Assembly: GCF_031846305.1 (NCBI RefSeq)
Contig: NZ_JAVRHY010000011.1
Location: 35,227 to 99,226 of the forward strand
DNA length: 64,000 bases
Source of the DNA: Spectribacter acetivorans
GTDB lineage: Bacteria > Pseudomonadota > Gammaproteobacteria > Nevskiales > Salinisphaeraceae
Reading direction: 5' to 3'
Part shown: positions 9,897 through 19,701 of the stretch, one piece after another
Layout of the letters: each line of letters starts with the position of its first letter
Numbering within the stretch: position 1 is the stretch's first letter
Made by a program: the position numbers and the translations under genes
Notes under the pieces: generated by a model
Told to the model about the DNA's origin: nothing
Seen by the model: only the letters and a program-made list of their open reading frames with translations
The model's database searches: none

Positions 9897-12665
9897 TCAG
9901 CCGGTGTTGCGCATCCCCGCCGCCAGGGCGTTGATGCTGCGCAGGACCGGGTCCAGCCACTCGTCCCCGCCCCCGCCGCGGTAATGGCCGATGGCCACCC
10001 GCTGGATCTGGTTCAGCGGATCGAGATAGGGCCGGCGCCGCGCCAGCGAACGCTGCAGCACGGGGTTGTCGTCCAGCAGCCGATGGCCTTCGGTCAGGGC
10101 CAGAATCTCGTCCCGGGTGCGGTCGTATTCGGTCCGGATGGTCTGCTCGAACCGCGCCCCGATCTCCCGATTTTCGCACAGGGCGGCGTAGCCGGCGGCG
10201 ATGTCCATGTCGGCCTTGCACAGCGACATCTGCACCGCATCCAGGAAGGCGCCGAAGAACGGCCATTCCTGCAGCATGCGCTGCAACGGGGCGGCGCCAT
10301 GCTGACGACGATACGCCGCCAGCGCCGTGCCCACGCCGAACCAGCCCGGCAGGGTGTGGCGGGACTGCCCCCAGGCGAACACCCAGGGAATGGCGCGGAT
10401 GGAAGACTTGCTGCGTTCGGCCGGGCGCCGGTGACCGGGGCGTGAGCCGATGTTGAGCGCGCCGATCTCGGTGATCGGCGTGGCATCGTAGAAGAAGTCG
10501 AAGAAGCCGGGCGTGTGTTCGGTGAGTTCCCGGTAGTGGCCCTCCCCGGTCTCGGCGAGATCCGCCATCACCTCGTCGTAACCGGGCGGGTCCTCCCGGC
10601 CGGGCAGACTGGCGGCCATGGTGCCGGTCAGGCCCAGCGTGATCTCGTTGACCGCGGTTTCCGGGTTGCTGTACTTGGCGAAGATCATCTCGCCCTGTTC
10701 GGTGAAACGGATGCGCCCCCGCACCGTATCCGGCGGCTGGGAGCGGATGGCGGTATAGGTGGGCCCGCCGCCGCGCCCGACGGTACCGCCGCGGCCATGG
10801 AACAGCACCGAGTCCACCCCGGCCGCATCGCAGATGGCGACCACCCGCTGCTGGGCGCGGTAGAGCTGCCAGCGCGAAGCCAGAATGCCGCCGTCCTTGC
10901 AGGAATCGGAGTAGCCGAGCATCACCTCCTGGGTGGGATCGGCCGCCAGGAAACGCCGGTAGGCCGGGTTGGACAGCAGCGCTTCCAGGACCGGCTCGAT
11001 GTGGGTCAGGTCCTCCACGGTTTCGAACAGCGGGCTCACGCGCACCGGGCAGACGGCGGCACGGGTCGGGTCGTAGGCGCCGGTCAGGCGCAGCAGGAAG
11101 ACCACTTCCAGCACGTCGCTGACGGCATGGGTCATTGAGATGACATAGCTGCCGAACGCGCCGTCGCCCAGGCTGGTCCGCATGTCGGCAATGGCGCTCA
11201 TGCTGGCCAGGGTGTGACGGGTCTCGGCGCTGATCTGGGCTCTCTCGGCCTGGAAGGCCGGGGGCTGCGCGATCAGCTCGGTCAGGCAGCGTTCGCGCGC
11301 CGCCTCGTCCAGTTCGATGTAGTCGACGGGCTCGTCCACCGCGCCCAGAATCTCGGCCACACAGGCTTCGTGCCGGCTGGATTCCTCGCGCAGGTCCAGC
11401 CGTGCCAGGTGGAAACCGAAGGTATGGGCCAGGCGCAGCAGATCCTTGATGCCGCCGTCGGCCACCGCCGCGTCGCCGTGGCCGATCAGGGATTCGCGGA
11501 TCAGTTCGATATCGTCGATGAAGGCTTCGGCATCCTCGTAGGCCACCGCCGGCCGTTCGGAGCGCTGGGCCCGCAGCCGCAGCTCCGTCTGCAGCTGGTC
11601 GTGCATCGCCTGCAGTCGGCCGCGCATGAAGAACAGCTTGCGACGGTAGGGCTCGGTGGCGAACCGTTCGGGACGCTCGCCGGCATGGGCAGCCAGCTCC
11701 TGCTCGTCGGTTTCCAGACTCTCCAGCAGCGCCGGACTGGGCTCGCACCAACGCAGCGCATGACTGAGTTCGCGCATCAGCTTTTCGGTCCGGCGCAGGT
11801 ACTCGGCCAGCACTTCGCGGGCGGCCATGCGCAGGGCGTACCGGGTCTCGTTTTCCGTGACGAACGGGTTGCCGTCGCGATCGCCGCCGATCCAGGAGCC
11901 GAAGAACAGTATCGGCGGCGCCGGGGCCTCGTCGCCGTAAACCAGTTCCAGCGCTCGCTCCAGGTTGCGGTAGATACGCGGCACGCTGGCGAACAGCGAT
12001 TCGCGGAAATAGTAGAGCCCGTTACGGATCTCATCTTCGACCGTGGGCCGGGCGCGGCGCAGTTCCTCGGTCTTCCACAGCACCTGGATGTTGAGCCGCA
12101 GTTCGTCCTCCAGCCGCTGGCGCGCCACCTCGCCCACGGACTCATCCGCGAGACGATGCATCAGCTGGAACATACGCCGCAGCGCCTCCAGCACCACCCG
12201 CGGCTTGGCCTCGGTGGGATGCGCGGTGAACACCGGCGTGTACGACAGGCGCTCGAGCAGGCGGCGGACCTGCTCGCCGGAGACACCGGCATCGTGCATC
12301 TCGCGCAGGCTGCGTTCGAACGAGCCGCGCCACTCGGCCCCGCCCCGTTCCATCAGCGCCCGCCGGGCCCGGTGGGCGTGGATTTCCTCTGCCAGGTTGG
12401 CCAGGTTGAAGTAGATGGCGAAGGCCCGGACCACCTCGGTAAGCACCGCGGGCGGGAGTTCCGTCGCCAGTTCCTCCATGCGCCGGGCCAGGGCCTCCTC
12501 GCGGTTATCCCGCAGCTCGATATAGCCGCGCCGGAACTCCTCGACGTGATCGAATACCTGTGCCGAAGCATGGACCCGCAGCACGTCGCCCAGCAGTGCG
12601 CCGCAGCTGCGCACCAGCGCCCGCAGATCGCTGTCGTCGGGCGCGTCGAAATCTTCATTCGCCAT
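9897..12665 (-). CDS. ppc: Phosphoenolpyruvate carboxylase
   Basis: A 922-residue enzyme that carboxylates phosphoenolpyruvate with bicarbonate to oxaloacetate, refilling the TCA cycle. The two signatures are present: VFTAHPTEAKPR with the catalytic His, and the glycine-rich GRGGTVGRGGGPTY loop. GSWIGGDRDGNPFVTE and the invariant C-terminal MRNTG are also intact. The ATG at MANEDFDAPDD gives the usual bacterial length; further in-frame sequence upstream runs antisense into the Nudix gene and is rejected. The two genes are divergent with 61 nt between starts. Confidence 0.96.
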   Translation of the reverse strand: MANEDFDAPDDSDLRALVRSCGALLGDVLRVHASAQVFDHVEEFRRGYIELRDNREEALARRMEELATELPPAVLTEVVRAFAIYFNLANLAEEIHAHRARRALMERGGAEWRGSFERSLREMHDAGVSGEQVRRLLERLSYTPVFTAHPTEAKPRVVLEALRRMFQLMHRLADESVGEVARQRLEDELRLNIQVLWKTEELRRARPTVEDEIRNGLYYFRESLFASVPRIYRNLERALELVYGDEAPAPPILFFGSWIGGDRDGNPFVTENETRYALRMAAREVLAEYLRRTEKLMRELSHALRWCEPSPALLESLETDEQELAAHAGERPERFATEPYRRKLFFMRGRLQAMHDQLQTELRLRAQRSERPAVAYEDAEAFIDDIELIRESLIGHGDAAVADGGIKDLLRLAHTFGFHLARLDLREESSRHEACVAEILGAVDEPVDYIELDEAARERCLTELIAQPPAFQAERAQISAETRHTLASMSAIADMRTSLGDGAFGSYVISMTHAVSDVLEVVFLLRLTGAYDPTRAAVCPVRVSPLFETVEDLTHIEPVLEALLSNPAYRRFLAADPTQEVMLGYSDSCKDGGILASRWQLYRAQQRVVAICDAAGVDSVLFHGRGGTVGRGGGPTYTAIRSQPPDTVRGRIRFTEQGEMIFAKYSNPETAVNEITLGLTGTMAASLPGREDPPGYDEVMADLAETGEGHYRELTEHTPGFFDFFYDATPITEIGALNIGSRPGHRRPAERSKSSIRAIPWVFAWGQSRHTLPGWFGVGTALAAYRRQHGAAPLQRMLQEWPFFGAFLDAVQMSLCKADMDIAAGYAALCENREIGARFEQTIRTEYDRTRDEILALTEGHRLLDDNPVLQRSLARRRPYLDPLNQIQRVAIGHYRGGGGDEWLDPVLRSINALAAGMRNTG

Positions 12666-12726
12666 GCGCCCAAGAATAGCAGCAACGCGCGCCGGAACAC
12701 GGCCGCCCATGCTAGGGTTTGGCGCC

Positions 12727-13317
12727 ATGAAACCCGGCTTCAAGTTCTGCCCCGACTGCGGCGCCCCGATCACGCACGAAACGCCCGCCGGCGACGACCG
12801 CAACCGCGATGTCTGCAGCCGTGACGGCAAGATTTTCTACCACAACCCCCTGTCGGTCGTGGGCACCGTGGCCGAATGGGAGGGCCGCATCCTGATGTGC
12901 CGACGGGCGATCGAACCGCGCCGCCACTTCTGGACCCTGCCGGCCGGCTTCCTGGAACTGGGCGAAACCGTCGCCGACGGCGCCATCCGGGAAACCCGCG
13001 AGGAAGCCCGCGCCGAAGTCGACATCGGCCCGCTGTTTTCGCTGATCAACGTCACCCACATCGGCCAGATCCACATGTTCTACCGCGCCGATTTGCGCAA
13101 CGGCCGTCATGCACCGGGACCGGAAAGTACCGAGACGGTGCTGATGGACGAAGGCGACATTCCCTGGACGGAACTGGCTTTCCCCACCGTCTACCTGACG
13201 CTGGAACGCTACTTCGCCGACCGGCGGGCCGGGCGGTTCACGCTGCATGACGAGGACCTGGCACGGGACGAGTGGCGGCGCATGGGGCTGCGCGAGACAC
13301 CTACCCTGCCGGCCTGA
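12727..13317 (+). CDS. Nudix hydrolase with N-terminal zinc-ribbon-like segment
   Basis: A 196-residue protein. Residues 1-40 resemble the zinc ribbon found before Nudix domains of the NADH-pyrophosphatase-like group (CPDCG, later VCSRDGKIFYHNP). Only three of the four expected cysteines are present: the second knuckle reads CSRD instead of CxxC. The Nudix box GFLELGETVADGAIRETREEAR is complete at the catalytic Glu residues, so hydrolysis of a nucleoside diphosphate derivative is likely; the substrate is unknown. The start at MKPGFKFCPDCG matches homologues. It converges with the gene at 13319. Confidence 0.85.
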   Translation: MKPGFKFCPDCGAPITHETPAGDDRNRDVCSRDGKIFYHNPLSVVGTVAEWEGRILMCRRAIEPRRHFWTLPAGFLELGETVADGAIRETREEARAEVDIGPLFSLINVTHIGQIHMFYRADLRNGRHAPGPESTETVLMDEGDIPWTELAFPTVYLTLERYFADRRAGRFTLHDEDLARDEWRRMGLRETPTLPA

Positions 13318-13318
13318 C

Positions 13319-14656
13319 TCAAGCGTTCCCAGCGGGACCGAATACCGCGCCCGTGGGCCCCAGCGCCGCGCGCGCCTGCTCGGCCGAACGCCAGCGAAAC
13401 CGGAACAGGGCCGGACACCACTCGCCGGCCTTGCGCAGCCACCCGTGCTGCTCGATCCAGAGCGCGTATTCGACGTACACCGGGTCCAGCGCCAGATGCC
13501 GCTCCTCCGTGCGGGCGCGGACGTAATAAATGGCATTCACCAGGAGCAGCAGTACCGAGTTACGCAGCGCGTCGTCCCAGCCGCCGGCGGCCACGAACGG
13601 TACGGCAATCAGCCAGTAACTGAGATTCTTGGCGATATAGGCCGGATGCTTGGTCACCCGGAACGGCCCGCTGGTGATGATGCCCCGGTGGGTGAGGTTG
13701 GAAAAGCGCAGCCCGAAAGCCACCGTCGCCCAGGCGTAGATCGCCGAAAGGCCGATGATGAGCACGGACCAGACCAGCGTCAGCGCATCCGAACCGGCCA
13801 GCCAGTTCTGCCAGCCGAAACCGTCGCGGTCGTAGGCGAGATAGGTCGCGCCGATCACGCCCCAAAGGGGCTGATAGCAGGCCAGTGCGGACAGCCAGCC
13901 GAGCACTGTCGGCTCGGCCGAGCGGATTTGGCTGTCCAGCCAGCGCATGGCCAGCGTGTAGCCCGGCACGCCGAATACTAGGTCCACCAGAAAGGTCATT
14001 TCCAGCGCCACTCGGAACCATTGTGCCGAATGCCAGAGGGCACCCGTTTCAATGCCCTGAAGCACATAGGCCAGCGAGCGGGCCAGCAGCGCAAACATCA
14101 GCGGCAGGAAGAAGGCCTTGATCAGCCAGCCTAGCGCGAACTGACGGAGCATCAGGTGGTCTACCCGCCGCCACTGCCCGAGCACAACCATCCCGGCGTG
14201 CCAGGCCCCGTCTCGCGGTTCGATCAGGCGGGCGTCCAGCCACAGGAAATACGGCACCGCCAGTGCCGCCAGCCAGGGCCACACATCGCGCAGCACGTAG
14301 AAGAACGGCCCGTAGAACCGGTCCGCGTACTCGGGAAACAGCCAGTACCCGATAGCAATCAGGGTAAAGGCCGCGTACAGCCCCAGCAGCTTCGCGGCCA
14401 CCCGGGCGATATCGATACGCCGGACCGGCTTGCGCGTACCGCCCTGGCGATACCGGCGGAACCAGAGCGTCTCCACCAGCATCATCGGGAGCGCCGCGGC
14501 GACACATACGAACAGCGCCTGCTGCACCTGGTTGAGCCCGATATCGTACCGGGCAAGCACCACAAGCCCCGTGAACAGCCCGGCCAGACCGAGCAGGCCG
14601 GTAACCGGATGGGTGGCGGAGACCGGCGGTTGTTTCGGCGTCGCGGTCACAAACAT
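13319..14656 (-). CDS. Polytopic membrane protein with ICMT/PEMT-type methyltransferase C-terminus
   Basis: A 445-residue integral membrane protein with about ten hydrophobic segments. The C-terminal part has the pattern of the isoprenylcysteine carboxyl methyltransferase / phospholipid methyltransferase superfamily: SGPFRVTKHPAYIAKNLSYW, then RARTEERHLALDPVYVEYAL, the two parts that bind S-adenosylmethionine. The N-terminal 300 residues are an added membrane domain I do not recognise. The substrate is unknown. A rho-independent terminator ends about 13 nt before its start, so it probably has its own promoter or starts at a later codon. Confidence 0.72.
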   Translation of the reverse strand: MFVTATPKQPPVSATHPVTGLLGLAGLFTGLVVLARYDIGLNQVQQALFVCVAAALPMMLVETLWFRRYRQGGTRKPVRRIDIARVAAKLLGLYAAFTLIAIGYWLFPEYADRFYGPFFYVLRDVWPWLAALAVPYFLWLDARLIEPRDGAWHAGMVVLGQWRRVDHLMLRQFALGWLIKAFFLPLMFALLARSLAYVLQGIETGALWHSAQWFRVALEMTFLVDLVFGVPGYTLAMRWLDSQIRSAEPTVLGWLSALACYQPLWGVIGATYLAYDRDGFGWQNWLAGSDALTLVWSVLIIGLSAIYAWATVAFGLRFSNLTHRGIITSGPFRVTKHPAYIAKNLSYWLIAVPFVAAGGWDDALRNSVLLLLVNAIYYVRARTEERHLALDPVYVEYALWIEQHGWLRKAGEWCPALFRFRWRSAEQARAALGPTGAVFGPAGNA

Positions 14657-14668
14657 TCCGTACCAATG

Positions 14669-14697
14669 AAAAGAGGGTGCTGCCGAAGCAACACCCC
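14669..14697 (-). terminator. Rho-independent terminator of the TonB operon
   Basis: On the minus strand GGGTGTTGC-TTCG-GCAGCACCC forms a 9-bp stem with one G-T wobble and a stable TTCG tetraloop, followed by TCTTTTC. It lies 30 nt after the lipoprotein stop and just before the next minus-strand gene. Confidence 0.82.
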
Positions 14698-14726
14698 CTT
14701 ATACCAACCGATTGTCGGGTCGGCGA

Positions 14727-16490
14727 TTACTGACCGAAATGCACGGTCCAGCCGCGCCACCACTCGGTCTGAGCCTGGGCGTCGGCGGAACTCACCGGGC
14801 CCATGTAGTCGTCGGCTTCGCTGACCGCGCTGCTGGGGCTCACGGCCGTCGTCACCTGATAGGACGCCGGATCAACACTGATGGTGTTGTCTTCCATGCC
14901 TTCGAACGTCACGGTGGTGCCGTCCTGGGCCATGCCGGCGAACCAGTCTTCTTCGAACGTGTCACCGTCCGGCTCCGCCGCACCAACGCTGCAGAAGTAG
15001 GCCAGACCGAACGCGTTCAGGTCTTCGTCAACTTCGTCGTCGTTATCGATACAGCTGGTGCCGGCGACTGCGGCACTGGGCGCACCCATCAGGGTCGCGC
15101 CGTCGGCAAAGACGACGTTCTCGAAGTTCGCGCCGTAGCCTTCACGCAGCAGCGCGCCGCCGGACTCGCCGTCACCCCAGATCAGGAACAGACCGTTGGC
15201 CAGAACCGGGCGACTGACGGGCATGGCGCCGAAATCGTCACCATCGTTGTCCGATTCCGTGCCGTGGTCACCAAGACCATTGGCCTGACGCACGATGAAG
15301 TTCTTGATCGTGCCGCGGAAGCCCAGGTCGATATCCAGACCGTCGTCCTCGGCGCCGTTGATCAGGATGTTGCTCTGATTGACCGCACCACCGAACCACT
15401 CGATGCCGTCATCGTTGGAGCCGATGACCTGGATGTTGTTGATGGTAGTGCCACTGCCAACCCCTTCCAGCGTCAGACCCTGCACTTCCGCATCGGGCGC
15501 GAAGGCAACGCCGGACTCGGCGATGATGACGTAGCTCACCGTGCCGCTGCTGTCCCCATCGTCGTTACCACCGAAGAACACGTTACGGTTGGTGGCTTCA
15601 CTGGTCAGCTCGTTGGGAATGTTGCCGGCATCTTCGGTGCTGTTGGTCTGGGCATAACCGTTGAGAACCAGACCGCCCCAGTCGCCGCGACCGGTAAGAT
15701 CGGTCGGATCACCGTCAATCTCACGAGCGAAGCCGGCCACCGGGACAGCCGCCATGATGATCGGCTGCTCCATGGTGCCCTGAGCGTCGATCTGGGCGCC
15801 GCGGGTCACGCGGATGGCCGAAGCCGAACCCTGATCCGCGTAGATCTGCACACCGGATTCGATCGACAACACGACTTCGTCGCCCGGGGACGGCGGCGCC
15901 GCGTCTTCGGCATCACCGGTGCCCACGAACACTTCGCCATCGAGCACGTAGACGTGATCATTGGTCAGTGTAGTGTCCGCGAGAATGTCGCTATCGAGCA
16001 CGCAAACCGGAAATTCCGGGTTGGCCGAGCCGCCCTCGAAGTAGTCACCGTCGTCGAACATCACCACGGTGGTGCCCTCGTCCGTGGTTCCACTCGGGCA
16101 ATTCGGGGAAGAAGCCGGCGTGATATCGGCCGAGGAGCCGTCCATCGGGTCGATGTTGTCGACCAGCGGATGGATGTCCTCCGGAAGCAGCATGCCGAGC
16201 TGATTGAAGGTGCTCATCGGATCACCGATAGCGCCTGCTCCCGGGGTGCCGGAGGTGCCGGACGTGCCCGAGGTCCCGGACGTGCCAGAAGTACCGGACG
16301 TTCCCGACGTACCGGAGGTGCCCGAGGTCCCGGACGTACCAGAGCCCGAAGTACCGCCCTGACCGCCGGAGCCGCCCTGACCGCCGGAAATATTGCCGGT
16401 AATCAGATCGCCGCCCTCGCCGCCGCAAGCGGAGAGCACCAAACCGAGTACGAAGGCGCTGCAGAGAGTGCGCGCGTGTTTAAAAGCCAT
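14727..16490 (-). CDS. Surface-type lipoprotein with predicted beta-helix, partner of the TonB receptor
   Basis: A 587-residue lipoprotein. Residues 1-22 end in the lipobox LSAC, with Gly-Gly after the cysteine and no Asp at +2, which fits outer-membrane sorting. A linker of about ten TSG repeats (residues 47-80) follows. The remaining 500 residues are acidic and rich in Gly, Asp and Asn with recurring beta-type segments (GRGDWGGLVLNGYA, VSYVIIAESGVAF, GSNDDGIEWFGG, GAEDDGLDIDLG), suggesting a right-handed parallel beta-helix. I know no established function. It is the last gene of the TonB operon, 98 nt after the receptor, so ligand capture for that receptor is the natural inference. An in-frame upstream Met would hide the lipobox. 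Confidence 0.85.
   Translation of the reverse strand: MAFKHARTLCSAFVLGLVLSACGGEGGDLITGNISGGQGGSGGQGGTSGSGTSGTSGTSGTSGTSGTSGTSGTSGTSGTSGTPGAGAIGDPMSTFNQLGMLLPEDIHPLVDNIDPMDGSSADITPASSPNCPSGTTDEGTTVVMFDDGDYFEGGSANPEFPVCVLDSDILADTTLTNDHVYVLDGEVFVGTGDAEDAAPPSPGDEVVLSIESGVQIYADQGSASAIRVTRGAQIDAQGTMEQPIIMAAVPVAGFAREIDGDPTDLTGRGDWGGLVLNGYAQTNSTEDAGNIPNELTSEATNRNVFFGGNDDGDSSGTVSYVIIAESGVAFAPDAEVQGLTLEGVGSGTTINNIQVIGSNDDGIEWFGGAVNQSNILINGAEDDGLDIDLGFRGTIKNFIVRQANGLGDHGTESDNDGDDFGAMPVSRPVLANGLFLIWGDGESGGALLREGYGANFENVVFADGATLMGAPSAAVAGTSCIDNDDEVDEDLNAFGLAYFCSVGAAEPDGDTFEEDWFAGMAQDGTTVTFEGMEDNTISVDPASYQVTTAVSPSSAVSEADDYMGPVSSADAQAQTEWWRGWTVHFGQ
16245..16357 (-). repeat. 9-bp coding repeat (Thr-Ser-Gly)n
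   Basis: About ten tandem codon triplets for Thr-Ser-Gly form the linker between the lipid anchor and the folded part of the lipoprotein. Synonymous codons vary between units, so the tract is repetitive at protein level but imperfect in DNA, which reduces slippage. Confidence 0.85.
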
Positions 16491-16588
16491 GTCCTGTATC
16501 CCTCCCAGATGGATTAAATATCGGCGTAAGCAAGGGCTGACGCTTACCGATGCCAAGGTAAGTGGCCGCTATTGCAATTGCGTGACAA

Positions 16589-19500
16589 TCAGAAAACTTC
16601 CCAGGACAGCGAGGCACCGAATGACCGGCCCAGAATGAATCGCTGCTGAAGCAGCGGGCCCTGCATGAAGTCGATCTCCTCGTTGAGGAGGTTCTCCGCC
16701 TTCAGCTTCAGCTTTCCGCGATTGAAGAAACCGAGGCTGTAAGTCAGATCAACGAATGTACTGGGCTGCTGGAATACGTCCGGGCGACCGTTTGCTCCGG
16801 CGGCATCCAGCCGTTCACCAACCCGGTTGAGTGCCAGTGTCCAGTCGTGGATGGCGCCGTCGTAGCCAAGCTGGAAGTTGAATACGGTGTCGGCCTGCCC
16901 CTGTAGCCGGCGCTGCCGGTTGGTCGCAATACCGCCGGGACCGATTTCCACCTCAGATTCGGTAATGGTGAAGTTGGCCTGCACGTAACTTTTCTTGAGG
17001 AGCTCCGATTCCGGCATCAGGCCAATGTCCGAGAACCAGTCAAGGCCGGCGCGTCCGTCGATCTCGAACCCGTAGACCTCGCCGATCTCGCCATTGGTGA
17101 ACTGGATGCGCTGACCGCCGCCCGCCACCGGCAGGAACTGCCGCTCGATCGGGTTCTTCAGGTCCTTGAGAAAGATACCGGCGGTCACCGCCTCCTTGGC
17201 CGAGGGGTACCACTCCCAACGCAGGTCGTAGCTCTCGATCTCGGTGGCTTCCAGATCCGGGTTGCCGGCGAACTGCTCGCCGGTATCCGGGTCCAGGAAG
17301 AGCGTGTCGGAGATCTCTACCAGCAGCGGATACGACACCGACTTGCCGGTGGTGAAACGAACCTGGGTGTTCTCGCTGGCGAACCAGGTCAGGCCCAGCG
17401 ACGGCAGGGTATCGGTGCGATCGAAGCCGCTGACCGTTCCTACGTCGTCGGTGATCGATGTCGGCGTCGTGACCTCGTAGTTCGCCTCCTCGCGGCGAAC
17501 CCCGAGTGTCAGCCGCAGCAGATCCGCCCAGCGAAGGTCGGTTAGCGCATAGAAACCCGAAACATCGGCGGTCCCGAAGTAACGGTCGGAGCCCACGGTG
17601 CGCTCGGAAAAGTTCACCGTGTCACCAATAGTGAAATCGTTGATGATGAACTCGGGAATCGGCTGCGCCAGGTTCGCAAGCGAGCCGGCCGGTTCGAAGT
17701 TGAAACGCCGTGTGACCGACACACGCTCTTGCGCGGAGTCCGCCAGGCCGACCTTGATCATCGGAGTCAGGCGCCCCCAGTCGTTCAGCGGGAAGGTCAG
17801 GTCCAGTCCGTAGCTGTTGACCTCATCGGTGACGACGTTGAACTCTCGCTGCAACGCGTCCTCGGCGGCGAATTCCAGCGGGTCATCGTTGAACAGCGGA
17901 CCCTGGTAATTCCAGGTGCGGCGATCCGGCCGGTCACGGTCGCCGTCCGCGGTCTGGGCGCGCCAGTCGACCTGCACGAAATCGAAGTCGTGCGAACCCA
18001 CCAGCTGATGCAGCAGCGTTTCACGCTGATTGAACTCGAGCAGGAACTGGCGTTCACGGAATTCGTCACTGACCACGCTGATGCCGTCGGCAATCGAGGT
18101 CCGGTCCTTGGTGTCGCGAATGAAGAAGTTGTTCAGCGATACCGAATGGCTTTCCCACTCGCCGCTGAAGACGGCCAGCGCACTCATGCGGATGTCGCGC
18201 TCGGTGCGCCGATCGGTGAAATCCTGTTGAACGCGCAGCGTGTCGGCGCTATTACCTTCGTAGGTAATGTCCCGCTCCTCGATAAAGCGGTACTTGTGAT
18301 CGTAGGAGGCGGAGGCCAGCACGCCGAAACGGCCATAGCTGGTGTCGAAGCCCTTGCCTCCACTGAGGCTGCCGCCGACGTCCGCCGGCAGCTCCATGGT
18401 TTCGGGAAGGTGCACGTCGTTGAAGCTCTTGCCGAGCGCGATGCGCTCCTGCTCGTTCGCAACGGACTGCAGGTTGCCGCCGGCGGCCCGGATCGGGCCC
18501 GGCAGGGCCCGGGCGCCGTTATCCTGGCCGAGGAAATCCTCGACGCTGCCGTCGTAGGTGGCACCAGTCTCGCCGGTACTGGCCGAGTTGGCGCCAGTCG
18601 ATACGGACAGATCGACGAATCCCGACTGCGGCACCTTGCGGGTATCCAGCGACACCAGACCCGCGCCGAATGCGCCCGGCTGATCCGCCGAATAGCTTTT
18701 CTGCACCTCGATACCGGACAGCACACCGGCCGGAAACAGATCCAGCGGTACCGACTGACGCACCGGATCGGTACTGGGCAGCGGCGAGCCATTGAACTGC
18801 GCGTAGGTATAACGCGAGGGCTGGCCACGAATGACCACGAACTTGCCCTGCTCCAGCGTCAGACCCGACACGCGGGTCAAGGCTTCGGCGGCGTCGCTGT
18901 CGCCGGTACGCGAAATCTGCTCGGCGCCGAGGACCTCGGTCACCTGCGAAGATTCCCGCTGAAGCGTGAAGGTGGACGCTACGCTGCCCTCGATGAACGG
19001 TGCGGTCACGGTGTATTCGGCAAGCTGCACGCCGGAGGGCGCCATTTCCACGCTGGCGGTCACTGCCTTGCCGGGTATCACGCGAATATTTTCCAGCGTC
19101 TGGGCGGCGTAGTCCGGGTGCACGATGGACAGGGTGTAGTTGCCGGGCGGCAGTTCCGCCTGGTACTGGCCGGCGGCATTGGTGCGCATGCGGGTTTCGG
19201 TGCCAGCCACGAAGATCTCGGCGCCGACAATCGGGGCGCCGTCCTCCACCGACACCACTTCGCCTTCGAGCAGACCGGGCTTGAACGCGCCAACAATGCG
19301 CTGCTCTTCGGTCTGGCCGGCCAGGACCGGATCGGTCCCGGAACTTTCGATGGCCACGTCCGGCTCGCGGCCGCTGCGCAGCGTCACCAGGATCTGGATG
19401 TCTTCCTCGTCGGCGGTGAGCAGATCAAGTTCGAGCAGGGTTTCGCCGTCGCGAACCAGACTGACGTCACGACGGCCCGCGGCGATGCGCGCGTAGATGG

Positions 19501-19672
19501 CGCCGGCGGGGCTGCTGGTGTCCACCGTGTCGCCGTCGACCCGCATGTCCACGTCGGCGACCGGACTGCCGTCCTCGGCGAAGATGAACAACCAGACGTC
19601 ACCGCCGGTCTGGGCGAAGGCAGGGGCACACAGGCTGAGCACTGCGAACAGGGCTAGCACACGATAGAACAT
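16589..19672 (-). CDS. TonB-dependent outer-membrane receptor with N-terminal regulatory-type domains
   Basis: A 1027-residue receptor with signal peptide (MFYRVLALFAVLSLCAPAFA). Residues about 22-110 form a beta-rich domain of unknown type; about 125-205 are a carboxypeptidase-regulatory-like domain (GAPIVGAEIFVAGTETRMRT, LPPGNYTLSIVHPDY); the TonB-box-like YTVTAPF follows near 213, then the plug (EALTRVSGLTLEQGKFVVIR) and a 22-strand barrel ending in Phe. Energy comes from the TonB/ExbB/ExbD genes upstream in the same operon. The cargo cannot be told from the sequence. The start is fixed by the signal peptide. Confidence 0.93.
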   Translation of the reverse strand: MFYRVLALFAVLSLCAPAFAQTGGDVWLFIFAEDGSPVADVDMRVDGDTVDTSSPAGAIYARIAAGRRDVSLVRDGETLLELDLLTADEEDIQILVTLRSGREPDVAIESSGTDPVLAGQTEEQRIVGAFKPGLLEGEVVSVEDGAPIVGAEIFVAGTETRMRTNAAGQYQAELPPGNYTLSIVHPDYAAQTLENIRVIPGKAVTASVEMAPSGVQLAEYTVTAPFIEGSVASTFTLQRESSQVTEVLGAEQISRTGDSDAAEALTRVSGLTLEQGKFVVIRGQPSRYTYAQFNGSPLPSTDPVRQSVPLDLFPAGVLSGIEVQKSYSADQPGAFGAGLVSLDTRKVPQSGFVDLSVSTGANSASTGETGATYDGSVEDFLGQDNGARALPGPIRAAGGNLQSVANEQERIALGKSFNDVHLPETMELPADVGGSLSGGKGFDTSYGRFGVLASASYDHKYRFIEERDITYEGNSADTLRVQQDFTDRRTERDIRMSALAVFSGEWESHSVSLNNFFIRDTKDRTSIADGISVVSDEFRERQFLLEFNQRETLLHQLVGSHDFDFVQVDWRAQTADGDRDRPDRRTWNYQGPLFNDDPLEFAAEDALQREFNVVTDEVNSYGLDLTFPLNDWGRLTPMIKVGLADSAQERVSVTRRFNFEPAGSLANLAQPIPEFIINDFTIGDTVNFSERTVGSDRYFGTADVSGFYALTDLRWADLLRLTLGVRREEANYEVTTPTSITDDVGTVSGFDRTDTLPSLGLTWFASENTQVRFTTGKSVSYPLLVEISDTLFLDPDTGEQFAGNPDLEATEIESYDLRWEWYPSAKEAVTAGIFLKDLKNPIERQFLPVAGGGQRIQFTNGEIGEVYGFEIDGRAGLDWFSDIGLMPESELLKKSYVQANFTITESEVEIGPGGIATNRQRRLQGQADTVFNFQLGYDGAIHDWTLALNRVGERLDAAGANGRPDVFQQPSTFVDLTYSLGFFNRGKLKLKAENLLNEEIDFMQGPLLQQRFILGRSFGASLSWEVF

Positions 19673-19701
19673 GATTCGGCTCGCTGTCGGGGGCCGGCGC
19701 G

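Noticed and set aside
9823..11751. 642-codon minus-strand frame inside ppc
   Set aside because: It is a different frame of the same strand as ppc, Arg/Gly/Pro rich, and ppc has intact catalytic motifs throughout.
16245..16357. Possible CRISPR-like or minisatellite array
   Set aside because: The units are 9 bp, in frame, and encode Thr-Ser-Gly inside a lipoprotein; there are no spacers.
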